Origin: Gordonibacter sp. 28C
Lineage (GTDB): Bacteria; Actinomycetota; Coriobacteriia; Coriobacteriales; Eggerthellaceae
DNA length: 64,000 bases
Assembly (NCBI RefSeq): GCF_003339845.1
Contig: NZ_PPTR01000013.1
Location: forward strand, 46,551-110,550
Reading direction: 5' to 3'
The notes beneath the pieces are model-generated. The model was given only the letters and a program-made list of their open reading frames with translations, did not search any database and had not been told where the DNA came from. The translations under genes and the position numbers were made by a program. Shown here one piece after another: positions 32,650 through 41,178 of this stretch (positions are counted from its first letter, which is position 1; each line of letters begins with the position of its first letter).

Positions 32650-34335
32650 ATGAACGATAACAAGAACAGCAAAGCCAAGCACGCGCGCCACGCCGCCCCC
32701 GCCGCGTCGGAGGGCGACGGCGCCGCGTTGGAAGAATCGAAGCCCGTCGGCCAAGAAGCGAGGCCGGCATCGCCGGCACCGAACCAAACGGCCGTCATGC
32801 CGCAGGCCGTGCGTCCCGTGATGCCGCACGGCGCTCCCGCAGGCGCGCCTGCGGGCCAGCCCGGGTTCACACCCGGCGGCCCCATGCTGCCGGTGGACGT
32901 GAGCGAGGCCGACGCCAAGGGCCGCCGCAGGCCCGCCAAGGTGATCGGCATCGTCCTCGGGGCGATCGTGGCCGTTCTGGCCGTGGTGTACCTGGCCGGA
33001 GCCTTCGTGTTCATGGACCGCTTCCTGCCGAACACGACGGTGGGCGACCTCGACCTGTCGTTCAAGTCGTCCGTCGAGGCGCAGGGCATGCTCTCCGACG
33101 TGGTGGACGACTATAGGCTCAAGGTGGACGGGCAGGGCTTCTCGCTCACGCTGTCGGCCAGCGACGCCGGCATGAAGCTCGACGCCAAAGCCGTCACCGA
33201 CTCCATCCACGCCGACGCCAACCCGTGGGCGTGGCCGTTGGAGATCGCGAAGACCCACGACGAGACGGAGAAGCTGGCCGCCTCGTACAACGAGAGCGGC
33301 CTGGGCGCCGCGGTTCGCACCGCGGTGGACGAGTTCAACAAGACCGCCACAGCGCCGGTGGATGCGACCGTCGGCTACAGCGAGGCGCAGAGCGCGTTCG
33401 TCGTGCAGCCCGAGACCGTGGGCACGGCGCTGGACTACGACGCCGTGCTCAAGGTCGTCGACGACGCCGTCCTCGCCATGCAGCCCACGGCGAAGCTCAC
33501 GAAGGACGAGTTGCAGCAGCCCACCGTGCTGTCCACCGACGCGAAGCTCACGACCGCAGCCCAGCAGGCGAACACCATGATAAAGGCCGACCTCGTGCTC
33601 ACGATGGCCGGTTCCACGGCCGGCGAAGTGAACGCCGATCTCATCTCGCAGTGGGTGCACCTGGGCGACGACCTTGCGGCCACGCTCGACGAGGGCGCGC
33701 TCACGGCCTGGGTGGACGACCTCGCGGCGAAGTGCGACACCGTGGGCACGACGCGCACGTACACGCGTCCCGATGGCAAGGTGATCACGGTGTCCGGCGG
33801 CGTCTACGGCTGGTCGGTCGACAAGGACGCGCTGCTCGCCATGGTGAAGGACGGCGTGGCGAACGGCACGGTGGGCACGTTCGACGTTCCCGCCTCCACC
33901 ACGGGCACGGCCTACAACGGCGCCGGCGCGCAGGATTGGGGCGCGCGCTACTGCGACATCGACCTGGCCGAGCAGTACGTGCGCTTCTACGACGAGTCCG
34001 GAGCGCTGGTGTGGGAGTCGCCCTGCATCTCGGGCATCCCCGACGGCGTGCACGACACGTCGGTTGGCGTGTACTGGCTCAACCAGAAGGCGAGCCCCTC
34101 GAAGCTCATCGGCTACGAGAACGGCCAGAAGATATACGAGTCCACCGTGCAGTACTGGATGCCGTTCGTGGGCAACGCCATCGGCCTGCACGACGCCGAC
34201 TGGCAGCCCAGCTTCGGCGGCTCCATGTACGCCAACGGCTACGGAAGCCACGGCTGCGTGAACCTGCCGCCCTACAAGGCCGCCGAGCTCTACGGCATCA
34301 TCCAGGCGGGCGACGTGGTGGTGAGCCACTGGTAG
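32650..34335 (+). CDS. L,D-transpeptidase (YkuD) with single membrane anchor
   Basis: A 561-residue cell-wall enzyme. Residues 1-95 are a cytoplasmic Ala/Pro-rich stretch, 100-122 a membrane helix (VIGIVLGAIVAVLAVVYLAG), then two putative peptidoglycan-binding domains of the PG_binding_4 kind occupy about 125-400. The YkuD catalytic domain follows (about 435-560) with its active-site motif GYGSHGCVNLPP, where the cysteine forms the acyl-enzyme. It makes 3-3 crosslinks in peptidoglycan outside the membrane. The domain layout is common in Gram-positive bacteria. It is a single gene with its own terminator. Confidence 0.93.
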   Translation: MNDNKNSKAKHARHAAPAASEGDGAALEESKPVGQEARPASPAPNQTAVMPQAVRPVMPHGAPAGAPAGQPGFTPGGPMLPVDVSEADAKGRRRPAKVIGIVLGAIVAVLAVVYLAGAFVFMDRFLPNTTVGDLDLSFKSSVEAQGMLSDVVDDYRLKVDGQGFSLTLSASDAGMKLDAKAVTDSIHADANPWAWPLEIAKTHDETEKLAASYNESGLGAAVRTAVDEFNKTATAPVDATVGYSEAQSAFVVQPETVGTALDYDAVLKVVDDAVLAMQPTAKLTKDELQQPTVLSTDAKLTTAAQQANTMIKADLVLTMAGSTAGEVNADLISQWVHLGDDLAATLDEGALTAWVDDLAAKCDTVGTTRTYTRPDGKVITVSGGVYGWSVDKDALLAMVKDGVANGTVGTFDVPASTTGTAYNGAGAQDWGARYCDIDLAEQYVRFYDESGALVWESPCISGIPDGVHDTSVGVYWLNQKASPSKLIGYENGQKIYESTVQYWMPFVGNAIGLHDADWQPSFGGSMYANGYGSHGCVNLPPYKAAELYGIIQAGDVVVSHW

Positions 34336-34358
34336 GATGTATCTTCGCCGAACAACGA

Positions 34359-34393
34359 GCGGGCCCGCACCCTTGGGGATGCGGGCCCGCTTT
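34359..34393 (+). terminator. Rho-independent terminator of the L,D-transpeptidase gene
   Basis: Arms 34359-34369 (GCGGGCCCGCA) and 34380-34390 pair perfectly with a 10-base loop and are followed by TTTG. It lies 24 bases after the stop codon, between converging genes. Confidence 0.85.
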
Positions 34394-34428
34394 GCGTCGG
34401 GGGAGGAGCGTTTCGCGCGGCGCCGGCC

Positions 34429-34917
34429 TCACACCACCGTCAGGTCGGCGCGGGAGAGCGGCTCGACCACGCGGCCGAGGTCGCCCGGAGCCATCTCCAC
34501 CTGGCAGCCTATGCGCCCGCCCGAGAACGCGATGCGCTCGTAGAGGTCCGCCGTCTCGTCGATGACGGTGGGGAACTGTTTCAGCATGGCGATGGGGGAG
34601 CAACCGCCGTGCACGTAGCCGGTGAGCGGCAGCAGGTCGCGCGACTTTACCATGGCCACGGCCTTCTCGCCCACGGCTGCGGCGGCCTTCTTCAGGTCCA
34701 ACTCGCACGCCACGGGGATCATGAACACGTAGTGCTCGCCCGACTTGCCCTGCGTGACCAGCGTCTTGAACACGCGGTCCTGGTCGAGCCCCAGGAGGCG
34801 CGCCACCTCCGTTCCGGAGAGCGCCTCCGGGCATTCGAAGAACCGCGCCTCGTACGGCGTTCCCGCCGCGTCCAGCACGCGCATGGCGTTCGTCTTGTGG
34901 TCGCGTTCCTTGGGCAT
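34429..34917 (-). CDS. ybaK: Cys-tRNA(Pro)/aminoacyl-tRNA deacylase YbaK/EbsC
   Basis: A 162-residue editing enzyme that removes wrongly attached amino acids from tRNA in trans. The YbaK signature is complete: HKTNAMRVLDAAGTPYE, the catalytic-lysine segment QDRVFKTLVTQG, LDLKKAAAAVGEKAVAMV, and TGYVHGGCSPIAMLKQFPT. The length is normal. The ATG at 34915-34917 lies behind AAAGGA. The open frame further upstream has no similarity. Confidence 0.94.
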   Translation of the reverse strand: MPKERDHKTNAMRVLDAAGTPYEARFFECPEALSGTEVARLLGLDQDRVFKTLVTQGKSGEHYVFMIPVACELDLKKAAAAVGEKAVAMVKSRDLLPLTGYVHGGCSPIAMLKQFPTVIDETADLYERIAFSGGRIGCQVEMAPGDLGRVVEPLSRADLTVV

Positions 34918-35076
34918 GGTCGGATCCTTTGGGGGACGATGGCTTGTTTTCCGAACAGCGTAGCACAAGGCGCGGGGAACCGCATTCTCCTGACGTTTCC
35001 GCCGTCGCGACGGAAAGGGGATCGTGTTTTCGCTGGTCTTGCGCATACCGCTCGCCTGCGGCTCTGTTACTCAATT

Positions 35077-35092
35077 GTTGCTTTTATACAAC
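35077..35092. promoter_or_regulatory. Repeat site of the XRE/capsule control region (site C)
   Basis: GTTGC-N6-ACAAC, lying downstream of the XRE gene (on its minus strand reading). The same half-site ATACAAC recurs at 35396-35412, near 35430 and at 35486-35501. Confidence 0.45.
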
Positions 35093-35139
35093 TACTTATC
35101 TATAATCGACATGCCGAGTGCGAGACACGGTGCGATTTG

Positions 35140-35376
35140 CTATTCGTTTGGAGCGATGCGGGGGATGCCCTCGAAGAACTCCGACAGGGTCATGTCGAAG
35201 CCGTTGGCGATTTTGGCGAGGTTCTGCAGCGTTACGTTGCGGTCGCCGACTTCGATGGAGGCCAGGTAGGTGCGGTCCATGCCGATCTTCAAGGCGAACC
35301 GCTCCTGACTGAGCCCGGCGGCTGCGCGCAGGTCCTTGATCCTGAGGCCCACTTTTGTTTGCAGTAAGTTTCGCAT
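35140..35376 (-). CDS. XRE-family helix-turn-helix regulator
   Basis: A 78-residue DNA-binding protein that is nothing but a lambda-repressor-type helix-turn-helix: GLRIKDLRAAAGLSQERFAL, then KIGMDRTYLASIEVGDRNVT and LAKIANGFDMTLSEFFEG. The start codon has no recognisable ribosome site, which suggests a leaderless or weakly translated message. It stands divergent from the capsule operon, with repeated ACAAC-type sites on both sides, so it probably controls both itself and the antiterminator gene. Confidence 0.88.
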   Translation of the reverse strand: MRNLLQTKVGLRIKDLRAAAGLSQERFALKIGMDRTYLASIEVGDRNVTLQNLAKIANGFDMTLSEFFEGIPRIAPNE

Positions 35377-35395
35377 GAACGCAGACTACGGGTGT

Positions 35396-35412
35396 GTTGT
35401 ATGTATAACAAC
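35396..35412. promoter_or_regulatory. Repeat site of the XRE/capsule control region (site A)
   Basis: GTTGT-N7-ACAAC immediately upstream of the XRE start. Together with TATACAAC around 35430 it gives two sites in 40 bases, suited to autoregulation. Confidence 0.5.
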
Positions 35413-35450
35413 GGACTATATACAACATTGCCGAAGTCGTTGCCCAATTG

Positions 35451-35474
35451 AAAGGCGCCTCGCGCCTTTTCTTT
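35451..35474 (+). terminator. Terminator-like hairpin in the capsule operon leader
   Basis: AAAGGCGC (35451-35458) and GCGCCTTT (35462-35469) pair around a 3-base loop, followed by TCTTT. It stands 210 bases ahead of the first gene of the operon, in a position suited to attenuation and to relief by an antiterminator. Confidence 0.6.
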
Positions 35475-35485
35475 GGCCCTCGTAT

Positions 35486-35501
35486 GTTGCGTAGATACAA
35501 C
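35486..35501. promoter_or_regulatory. Repeat site of the XRE/capsule control region (site B)
   Basis: GTTGC-N6-ACAAC, identical in arms and spacing to the site at 35077-35092. It lies after the leader hairpin. Confidence 0.45.
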
Positions 35502-35686
35502 AAACGGGGAAACGAACATATCTTGAGATGACGCAATCGTCGCGAAGCGCGTTCCGTCGATCGACAAGAGGATGAATAGGTGCAGGCGATTTCCCTTCCG
35601 GCCGAGGGCCGGGGCGAGAGAGACGTGCAGCTGTTCATCCTCTTTTCTTTTGGCGGAACCTCAAAGCGACGGGGAAGGAGCAGGCG

Positions 35687-36199
35687 ATGTGGTACGTGGC
35701 GCAGGTGCAAGCGGGACGCGAAGCCGCCACGCGCGATCTTTGCCGCCGCTTGGTATCCCCGGACGTCTTGGAGGAGTGCTTCATGCCCGAATACGAGACC
35801 ATGTGGCGCATCCACGGCGAATGGCGGCTGGTGAAGCGGCTGCTGTTCCCCGGCTACCTGTTCTTCGTCACGAGCGACGCCGAAGAGCTCAACAAGGAGC
35901 TTTTGCGGGTGCCCATGCCCATCCGCCTGCTGGGCAACGAGGAGAACTCGTTCTTCCCGCTGACGGAAAAAGAGCAGGACTGGTTCCTGTCGTTCATGGA
36001 CGGCGAGCACATCGTGCGCATGAGCGAGGGCTACATCAAAGGCGACAAGGTCACGGTCACGCGCGGCCCGCTCATGGGCTTCGAGGCCGACATCCGCAAG
36101 ATCGACCGCCACAAGCGCCGCGCCTATTTGGACGTGACGCTGTTCGGCCGCACCGTCCCCGCCAGCGTGGGCCTGGAAGTAGTGAGGAAGACCGCGTGA
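35687..36199 (+). CDS. NusG-paralogue antiterminator (LoaP/UpxY-like)
   Basis: A 170-residue transcription factor with an NGN domain (MWYVAQVQAGREAATRDLC, EECFMPEYETMWR, KRLLFPGYLFFV) followed by a KOW motif (GDKVTVTRGPLMGFEADI). It resembles LoaP and capsule-linked NusG paralogues, which ride on RNA polymerase and let it read through terminators in long polysaccharide or antibiotic operons. As first gene of a 13-kb sugar operon with a terminator-like hairpin in the leader, that is its likely job here. It has an AAGGAG site. Its stop codon overlaps the GTG of the next gene. Confidence 0.88.
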   Translation: MWYVAQVQAGREAATRDLCRRLVSPDVLEECFMPEYETMWRIHGEWRLVKRLLFPGYLFFVTSDAEELNKELLRVPMPIRLLGNEENSFFPLTEKEQDWFLSFMDGEHIVRMSEGYIKGDKVTVTRGPLMGFEADIRKIDRHKRRAYLDVTLFGRTVPASVGLEVVRKTA

Positions 36200-36993
36200 C
36201 GCAGTCCCACCGCCCGACGGGGGGGGGGGGTGCTGACCGCTGCGGTCGCTACTTCATGCAGGAGATGGAGCCAACGGATGAGCTTGCCTTCGACGAGGGC
36301 GCATTGCCGTGCGAGGTAGCCGCCGAGCCGGTCGGACTCGGCGGCGAGGCGGACGGTGCGCATGCAAAGGGGCGCATAGGCTACCGGGTTGCGAAGCGGG
36401 TGTTCGATATTGTGTTCAGCGCGACGGCAATAGTGTTGTTGCTCGTTCCTTCGATCATCCTATGCATCGCCATCCGCCTGGAATCGCCAGGCAGCCCGAT
36501 CTACTCCCAAAAGCGTGTCGGTCGCATTGGCACCGACGGCAAAATCGTGACCTTCGACATGTACAAGTTCCGCAGCATGTACGCCGACGCCGACGAGCGT
36601 CTGCCGGAGCTGCAGGAGATGAACGAGGCCGACGGACCGCTGTTCAAGATCAAGGACGACCCGCGCGTGACGTGCATCGGCCGTTTCATCCGCAAGCACT
36701 CCATCGACGAGCTTCCCCAGTTCGTGAACTGCTTTCTGGGCCAGCTCTCCTGCGTGGGCCCGAGGCCGCCGCTGCCCGGCGAGGTGGCCCAGTACGACGC
36801 GCGCGCCATGCGCCGCCTGTCCGTGAAGCCCGGCCTCACCGGCTACTGGCAGGTGAGCGGCCGCAGCGACACGAGCTTCGACGACATGGTGGAGCTGGAC
36901 CTCGCCTACATCGAGGAGCGCGGCGTGCTGACCGACCTCAAGGTTATCGCCCGCACCGTGGCCGTGATGCTCACCGGCAAGGGGGCGTGCTAG
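36196..36993 (+). CDS. Initiating undecaprenyl-phosphate sugar-phosphate transferase (WcaJ/RfbP type)
   Basis: A 265-residue enzyme that puts the first sugar phosphate on the lipid carrier. After a hydrophilic start there is one membrane helix (IVFSATAIVLLLVPSIILC), then the catalytic domain with YSQKRVGRIG, FRSMYADAD, KHSIDELPQF and SCVGPRPPLPGE. The GTG at 36196 overlaps the previous stop codon and has GAGGAAG before it. Codons 9-12 are a run of twelve G (36219-36230). One G fewer or more shifts the frame to an early stop, so the gene could switch on and off. An ATG at 36257 past the tract lacks a ribosome site. Confidence 0.9.
   Translation: MTQSHRPTGGGGADRCGRYFMQEMEPTDELAFDEGALPCEVAAEPVGLGGEADGAHAKGRIGYRVAKRVFDIVFSATAIVLLLVPSIILCIAIRLESPGSPIYSQKRVGRIGTDGKIVTFDMYKFRSMYADADERLPELQEMNEADGPLFKIKDDPRVTCIGRFIRKHSIDELPQFVNCFLGQLSCVGPRPPLPGEVAQYDARAMRRLSVKPGLTGYWQVSGRSDTSFDDMVELDLAYIEERGVLTDLKVIARTVAVMLTGKGAC
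36219..36230. repeat. G12 homopolymer inside the start of the sugar transferase gene
   Basis: Twelve G encode four glycines at codons 9-12 when the gene begins at 36196. Tracts of this kind are classic phase-variation switches in surface-polysaccharide genes. Confidence 0.9.
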
Positions 36994-37761
36994 GTGGCCG
37001 CCGAGTCCCGCGTGCAAGCCCCGCCGCGCGTGTCGGTCATCGGCGTGCCCATCACGGCGGTCGACCTGGAGGGGTGCGTACGCTTCGTCGAGGAGAGCCT
37101 CGACGCGATCAGGGGGAGCTACCTCTGCCTCTCCAACGCCCATACCACGGTCATGGCCCACGACGACCCGGCGTACTTCGAGGTGCAGGCGGGATCGCTG
37201 ATGTCGCTTCCCGACGGCAAGCCCCTCTCCGTGGTCGGGTGCAGAAGCGAGCCTTCGATGGGCCGCGTGACCGGCCCCGACCTGCTGAGGGCCCTGCTCG
37301 AACGCTCGAAATCGCATGGTTGGTCCCACTACTTCTATGGGAACACGCCGGAGAACCTGCAGCGTCTAGAAGTGACCCTCGGGCGGGACTATCCGCAGGC
37401 TCGGATTGCCGGCCTCGAGCCTTCCGTGTTCCGAGAGCTCTCCGACGAGGAGGTGGGGGAACTCGCCGGGAGGGTCGATGCCTCCGGCGCGGACTTCCTC
37501 TGGGTCGGCATCGGGGCCCCGCGGCAGGAGACGCTCTGCGCACGCCTCAAAGGAAACACGCACTGCCTCATGGCGGGGGTAGGGGGAGCCTTCAACATCC
37601 TGGCCGGCGTGACGCCGGGGGCTCCCGGCTGGATGCAGCGGGTGGGGCTCGAGTGGCTCTACCGCCTCTCGCAGGAGCCGCGGCGGCTGTTCAGGCGCTA
37701 CGCCGTCACCAACACGAAGTTCGTCTTTTACGCGCTGACAGGGAAGAGAAGGAAATCGTAG
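36994..37761 (+). CDS. WecG/TagA/CpsF family glycosyltransferase
   Basis: A 255-residue GT26 enzyme that adds the second sugar, often ManNAc(A) or a related residue, to the lipid-linked sugar. Family features are LSNAHTTVMAHDDPAYFEV, SLPDGKPLSVVG, RVTGPDLLRALLE, FYGNTPENLQ and LWVGIGAPRQE. It starts with GTG immediately after the stop codon of the initiating transferase and is 0 bases from the next gene, so the operon is tight. It acts on the cytoplasmic face. Confidence 0.9.
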   Translation: MAAESRVQAPPRVSVIGVPITAVDLEGCVRFVEESLDAIRGSYLCLSNAHTTVMAHDDPAYFEVQAGSLMSLPDGKPLSVVGCRSEPSMGRVTGPDLLRALLERSKSHGWSHYFYGNTPENLQRLEVTLGRDYPQARIAGLEPSVFRELSDEEVGELAGRVDASGADFLWVGIGAPRQETLCARLKGNTHCLMAGVGGAFNILAGVTPGAPGWMQRVGLEWLYRLSQEPRRLFRRYAVTNTKFVFYALTGKRRKS

Positions 37762-38808
37762 ATGCAGGCATTGGAAGGCAAGACTCTCATGATAACCGGC
37801 GGCACGGGCAGTTTCGGCTCCACCGTGCTCGGGCACTTCTTCGGCTCGGACGTGGGCGAGGTCCGCGTGTTTAGCCGCGACGAGAAGAAGCAGGATGACA
37901 TGCGCCACTGCCTGCAGGAGCGCGACCCGGAGCTCGCCTCGAAGGTGCGCTTCCTCATCGGGGACGTGCGCGACGAGAGGTCCGTGCGCGACGCGATGCG
38001 CGGGGTGGACTTCGTGTTCCATGCGGCGGCGCTCAAGCAGGTGCCCTCCTGCGAGTTCTTCCCCATGGAGGCCGTGAAGACGAACGTCGTCGGCACCGAC
38101 AACGTGCTTCACGCCGCCATCGACGAGGGCGTGCAGAAGGTCGTGTGCCTCTCCACCGACAAGGCAGCCTATCCCATCAACGCGATGGGCACCTCGAAGG
38201 CCATGATGGAGAAGATCATCTACGCCAACGCCAGGAACGGCGCGGGCCGGACCACCATCTGCTGCACCCGCTACGGCAACGTCATGTGCTCGCGGGGAAG
38301 CGTCATCCCGCTCTTCATCGACCAGATCCGCGCCGGGCGGCCCGTGACGGTCACCGATCCCTCCATGACGCGCTTCCTCATGAGCCTCGACGAGGCGGTC
38401 GACCTCGTGCTCTTCGCCTTTGGGCACGCCGAGCCGGGGGACCTGTTCATCCAGAAGGCACCCGCCGCGACGGTGGGCGATTTGGCCGAGGCCGTGCAGG
38501 AGCTGTTCGGACGCACAGGCACGAGGGTGATCGGCACGCGCCACGGCGAGAAGCTCTACGAGACGCTCATGACCTTCGAGGAGCGCCTGCGCGCCGAGGA
38601 CATGGGCGACTACTTCAGGGTGCACGCCGACACACGCGACCTCAACTATGACAAGTTTGTCGCGGAGGGCAAGGTGGAGTCGCGGGGCGAGGAGTCCTAC
38701 AACTCCCACAACGCCGAGCGACTCGACGTGGCGGGGACGGTCGCGAAGGTCAAGGAGGCCTCCTACGTGCGTGAGGCGCTCGCCGGGCGGAAGGGGGACC
38801 TTCTGTGA
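37762..38808 (+). CDS. capE: UDP-GlcNAc 4,6-dehydratase/5-epimerase (CapE)
   Basis: A 348-residue extended short-chain dehydrogenase. NAD(P) is bound by MITGGTGSFGSTVL. The catalytic area reads STDKAAYPINAMGTSKAMME, with Met where most relatives have Tyr before x3-Lys, a known feature of the CapE group. With the next two genes (CapF and CapG types) it makes UDP-N-acetyl-L-fucosamine from UDP-GlcNAc, as in Staphylococcus capsule synthesis. The trio in this order is the strongest evidence. Confidence 0.92.
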   Translation: MQALEGKTLMITGGTGSFGSTVLGHFFGSDVGEVRVFSRDEKKQDDMRHCLQERDPELASKVRFLIGDVRDERSVRDAMRGVDFVFHAAALKQVPSCEFFPMEAVKTNVVGTDNVLHAAIDEGVQKVVCLSTDKAAYPINAMGTSKAMMEKIIYANARNGAGRTTICCTRYGNVMCSRGSVIPLFIDQIRAGRPVTVTDPSMTRFLMSLDEAVDLVLFAFGHAEPGDLFIQKAPAATVGDLAEAVQELFGRTGTRVIGTRHGEKLYETLMTFEERLRAEDMGDYFRVHADTRDLNYDKFVAEGKVESRGEESYNSHNAERLDVAGTVAKVKEASYVREALAGRKGDLL

Positions 38809-39995
38809 GGGTGCTCGTGACGGGTGCGAAGGGCTTCGTGGGCCGCAACCTCTGTGAGTCTTTAAAGGCGATCCGCGACGGGAAGGACCGCAGGCCACGC
38901 TACCAGGCGCTGCTGCCGATCGAGGTCTGGGAGTACGACCGCGACTCTTCCCCCGAGAACCTCGAAGTGTGGTGCGCTCAGGCCGACTTCGTCTTCAACC
39001 TCGCCGGCGTGAACCGCCCCAAGGACCCCTCCGAGTTCATGGAGGGCAACTTCGGGTTCGCCTCGGAGCTCTTGGGACTCCTGGAGCGCCACGGCAACCG
39101 CTGCCCTGTCATGCTCGCGTCTTCGGCCCAGGCCTCCCTCGAGGGCCGCTACGCGGGAAGCGAGTACGGCAGGTCCAAGCTCGCGGGGGAGAACCTGCTC
39201 CTCGAGTATTCGGAGCGCACCGGCGCGAGGGTCCTCGTCTACCGCTTTCCGAACCTCTACGGCAAGTGGTGCCGCCCGAACTACAACTCCGCCGTGGCCA
39301 CGTTCTGCCACAACGTCGCGCGCGGCCTGCCCGTGCGCGTGGACGACTCCGCGGTCGAGCTCGAGCTGCTTCACGTCGACGACCTCGTCTCCGAGATGCT
39401 CGAGGCGCTGCTCGGAAACGAGACGTGCGACGCGGACGGCCTCTGCCATGCCGACCCGACCGACCGTGCGACCTTGGGCGAGATCGTCGCGCTCCTCGAG
39501 TCCTTCCGCGACTCGCGCGCCACCCTCGATGTCCCCGACCAGACCGAGGGCTCCTTCTCCAAGAAGCTCCACTCGACGTTCCTGTCGTACTACGAGCCTG
39601 GGACCTTGTCCTACCCCCTCGATCCCAAATCCGACGAGCGCGGCTCCTTCGCCGAGCTCCTGCGCACCCCCGACCGGGGCCAGGTCTCGGTGAACGTCTC
39701 CAAGCCCGGCGTCACGAAGGGCAACCACTGGCACCACCTGAAGTGGGAGAAGTTCCTCGTCGTCTCCGGCGAGGCGTCGATCCGGCTGCGGCGAGTGGGC
39801 CTCGACGAGGAGGGGAGGCCTTTTCCGACCGTGGAGTACCTCGTCTCCGGTGAGCGCCCCGAGGTCGTGGAGATGGCCCCCGGGTTCACCCACTGCATCG
39901 AGAACCTCTCCGTCGAGCGCGACCTCGTGACACTCATGTGGGCCAACGAACCCTTCGACTCCGAAGCCCCCGACACGTACTACGAGGAGGTATAG
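38805..39995 (+). CDS. capF: CapF: bifunctional epimerase/reductase with C-terminal cupin
   Basis: A 396-residue protein with an N-terminal Rossmann reductase domain (MRVLVTGAKGFVGRNLCESL, a segment SEYGRSKLAGENL carrying the catalytic Tyr-x3-Lys) and a C-terminal cupin, residues 280-390, with the metal-binding KGNHWHHLKWEKF. In the known pathway the cupin performs 3-epimerisation and the Rossmann domain reduction, giving UDP-6-deoxy-L-talose-type HexNAc for CapG. The GTG start overlaps the capE stop by four bases. Confidence 0.93.
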   Translation: MRVLVTGAKGFVGRNLCESLKAIRDGKDRRPRYQALLPIEVWEYDRDSSPENLEVWCAQADFVFNLAGVNRPKDPSEFMEGNFGFASELLGLLERHGNRCPVMLASSAQASLEGRYAGSEYGRSKLAGENLLLEYSERTGARVLVYRFPNLYGKWCRPNYNSAVATFCHNVARGLPVRVDDSAVELELLHVDDLVSEMLEALLGNETCDADGLCHADPTDRATLGEIVALLESFRDSRATLDVPDQTEGSFSKKLHSTFLSYYEPGTLSYPLDPKSDERGSFAELLRTPDRGQVSVNVSKPGVTKGNHWHHLKWEKFLVVSGEASIRLRRVGLDEEGRPFPTVEYLVSGERPEVVEMAPGFTHCIENLSVERDLVTLMWANEPFDSEAPDTYYEEV

Positions 39996-39998
39996 AGG

Positions 39999-41177
39999 AT
40001 GAGAGCGGACTTCTCCGACGTCTCCTTCGAAAACGACGGTCGCCTCAGGCTCCTCGTCATCGTGGGCACGCGTCCCGAGGTTATCCGTCTGTCCGAGGTC
40101 ATCAAGAAGTGCCGCCGGCACTTCGACTGCCTGCTCGCCCACACGGGGCAGAACTACGACTATTCCCTCAACGGCGTCTTCTTCCGCGATCTCGAGCTCG
40201 GCGACCCCGACGTGTACCTGGACGCCGCAGGGGAAGACCTCGGGGAGACTATCGGCGCGATAATCGAGTCGAGCTACAAGCTCATGGCCGTCGTGCGCCC
40301 CGACGCGCTCCTGATCCTCGGCGACACGAACAGCTGTCTGTCGGCCATCCCTGCCAAGCGCCTGCACATCCCGATCTTCCACATGGAGGCGGGCAACCGC
40401 TGCAAGGACGAGCGGATCCCCGAGGAGACGAACAGGCGGATCGTCGACATCATATCCGACGTGAACCTCGCCTACTCCGAGCACGCGCGCCGCTACCTGG
40501 CCGAATGCGGCTGCGCCCCTGAGCGCACCTTCGTGACGGGCAGCCCCATGGCCGAGGTCCTGCGCGCGAACCTCCCGAAGATCGACGCGAGCGGCATCCT
40601 GGGCGAGCTCGGTCTCGAGCCCAAGCGTTATATGCTCCTCTCCGCCCACCGTGAGGAGAACGTCGACGACGCGGCGAGCCTGCGCTCGCTCTTCGGCGCC
40701 GTGAACGCCCTCGCCGAGGGCTACGGCATGCCAATCCTCTACTCCTGTCACCCGCGCAGCCGCAAAAGGCTTGCCGAGGCCGGCCTCGGGCTGCACACCC
40801 TCGTGCGCATGCACGAGCCGCTTGGCTTCCACGACTACAACAAGCTGCAGTCGAGCGCGTACTGCGTGGTCTCCGACTCGGGGACGCTGCCCGAGGAGTC
40901 GTCGTTCTTCGCCTCGATCGGCAGGCCCTTCCCTGCGGTGTGCGTGCGCACCTCCACCGAGCGCCCCGAGGCCCTCGAGAAGGCCTGCTTCGTCCTGGCC
41001 GGCATCGGCGAGCGCGGCCTTTTGCAGGCCGTGCAGACCGCCGTGGCCCTCGAGGAGGCCGGCGACGCCGGCATCCAGGTGCCCGACTACGCCGACGGAA
41101 ACGTGTCGGCGAAGGTTGTGAGGATCGTCCAGTCCTACGTCGGCATCGTCGACAAGATGGTGTGGAGGAAGGGCTGA
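39999..41177 (+). CDS. capG: UDP-HexNAc 2-epimerase (CapG/WecB family)
   Basis: A 392-residue non-hydrolysing 2-epimerase. Landmarks are VIVGTRPEVIRLSEVIKK, GQNYDYSLN, GDTNSCLS, HMEAGNRCKDERIPEE, SAHREENVDD and SDSGTLPEES. In a CapE-CapF-CapG trio it performs the last step to UDP-FucNAc. The first ten residues (RADFSDVSFE) come before the usual family start. It lies 3 bases after capF with GAGGAGG ahead of it. Confidence 0.92.
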   Translation: MRADFSDVSFENDGRLRLLVIVGTRPEVIRLSEVIKKCRRHFDCLLAHTGQNYDYSLNGVFFRDLELGDPDVYLDAAGEDLGETIGAIIESSYKLMAVVRPDALLILGDTNSCLSAIPAKRLHIPIFHMEAGNRCKDERIPEETNRRIVDIISDVNLAYSEHARRYLAECGCAPERTFVTGSPMAEVLRANLPKIDASGILGELGLEPKRYMLLSAHREENVDDAASLRSLFGAVNALAEGYGMPILYSCHPRSRKRLAEAGLGLHTLVRMHEPLGFHDYNKLQSSAYCVVSDSGTLPEESSFFASIGRPFPAVCVRTSTERPEALEKACFVLAGIGERGLLQAVQTAVALEEAGDAGIQVPDYADGNVSAKVVRIVQSYVGIVDKMVWRKG

Positions 41178-41178
41178 C

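Larger units (their letters stand above)
35377..35686 (+). promoter_or_regulatory. Leader region of the capsule operon
   Basis: This 310-base gap contains three ACAAC-type repeat sites, a terminator-like hairpin at 35451-35474 and the AAGGAG site of the antiterminator gene. No convincing coding frame. An RNA element used by the NusG/LoaP-like protein could lie here but cannot be told from sequence alone. Confidence 0.5.
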
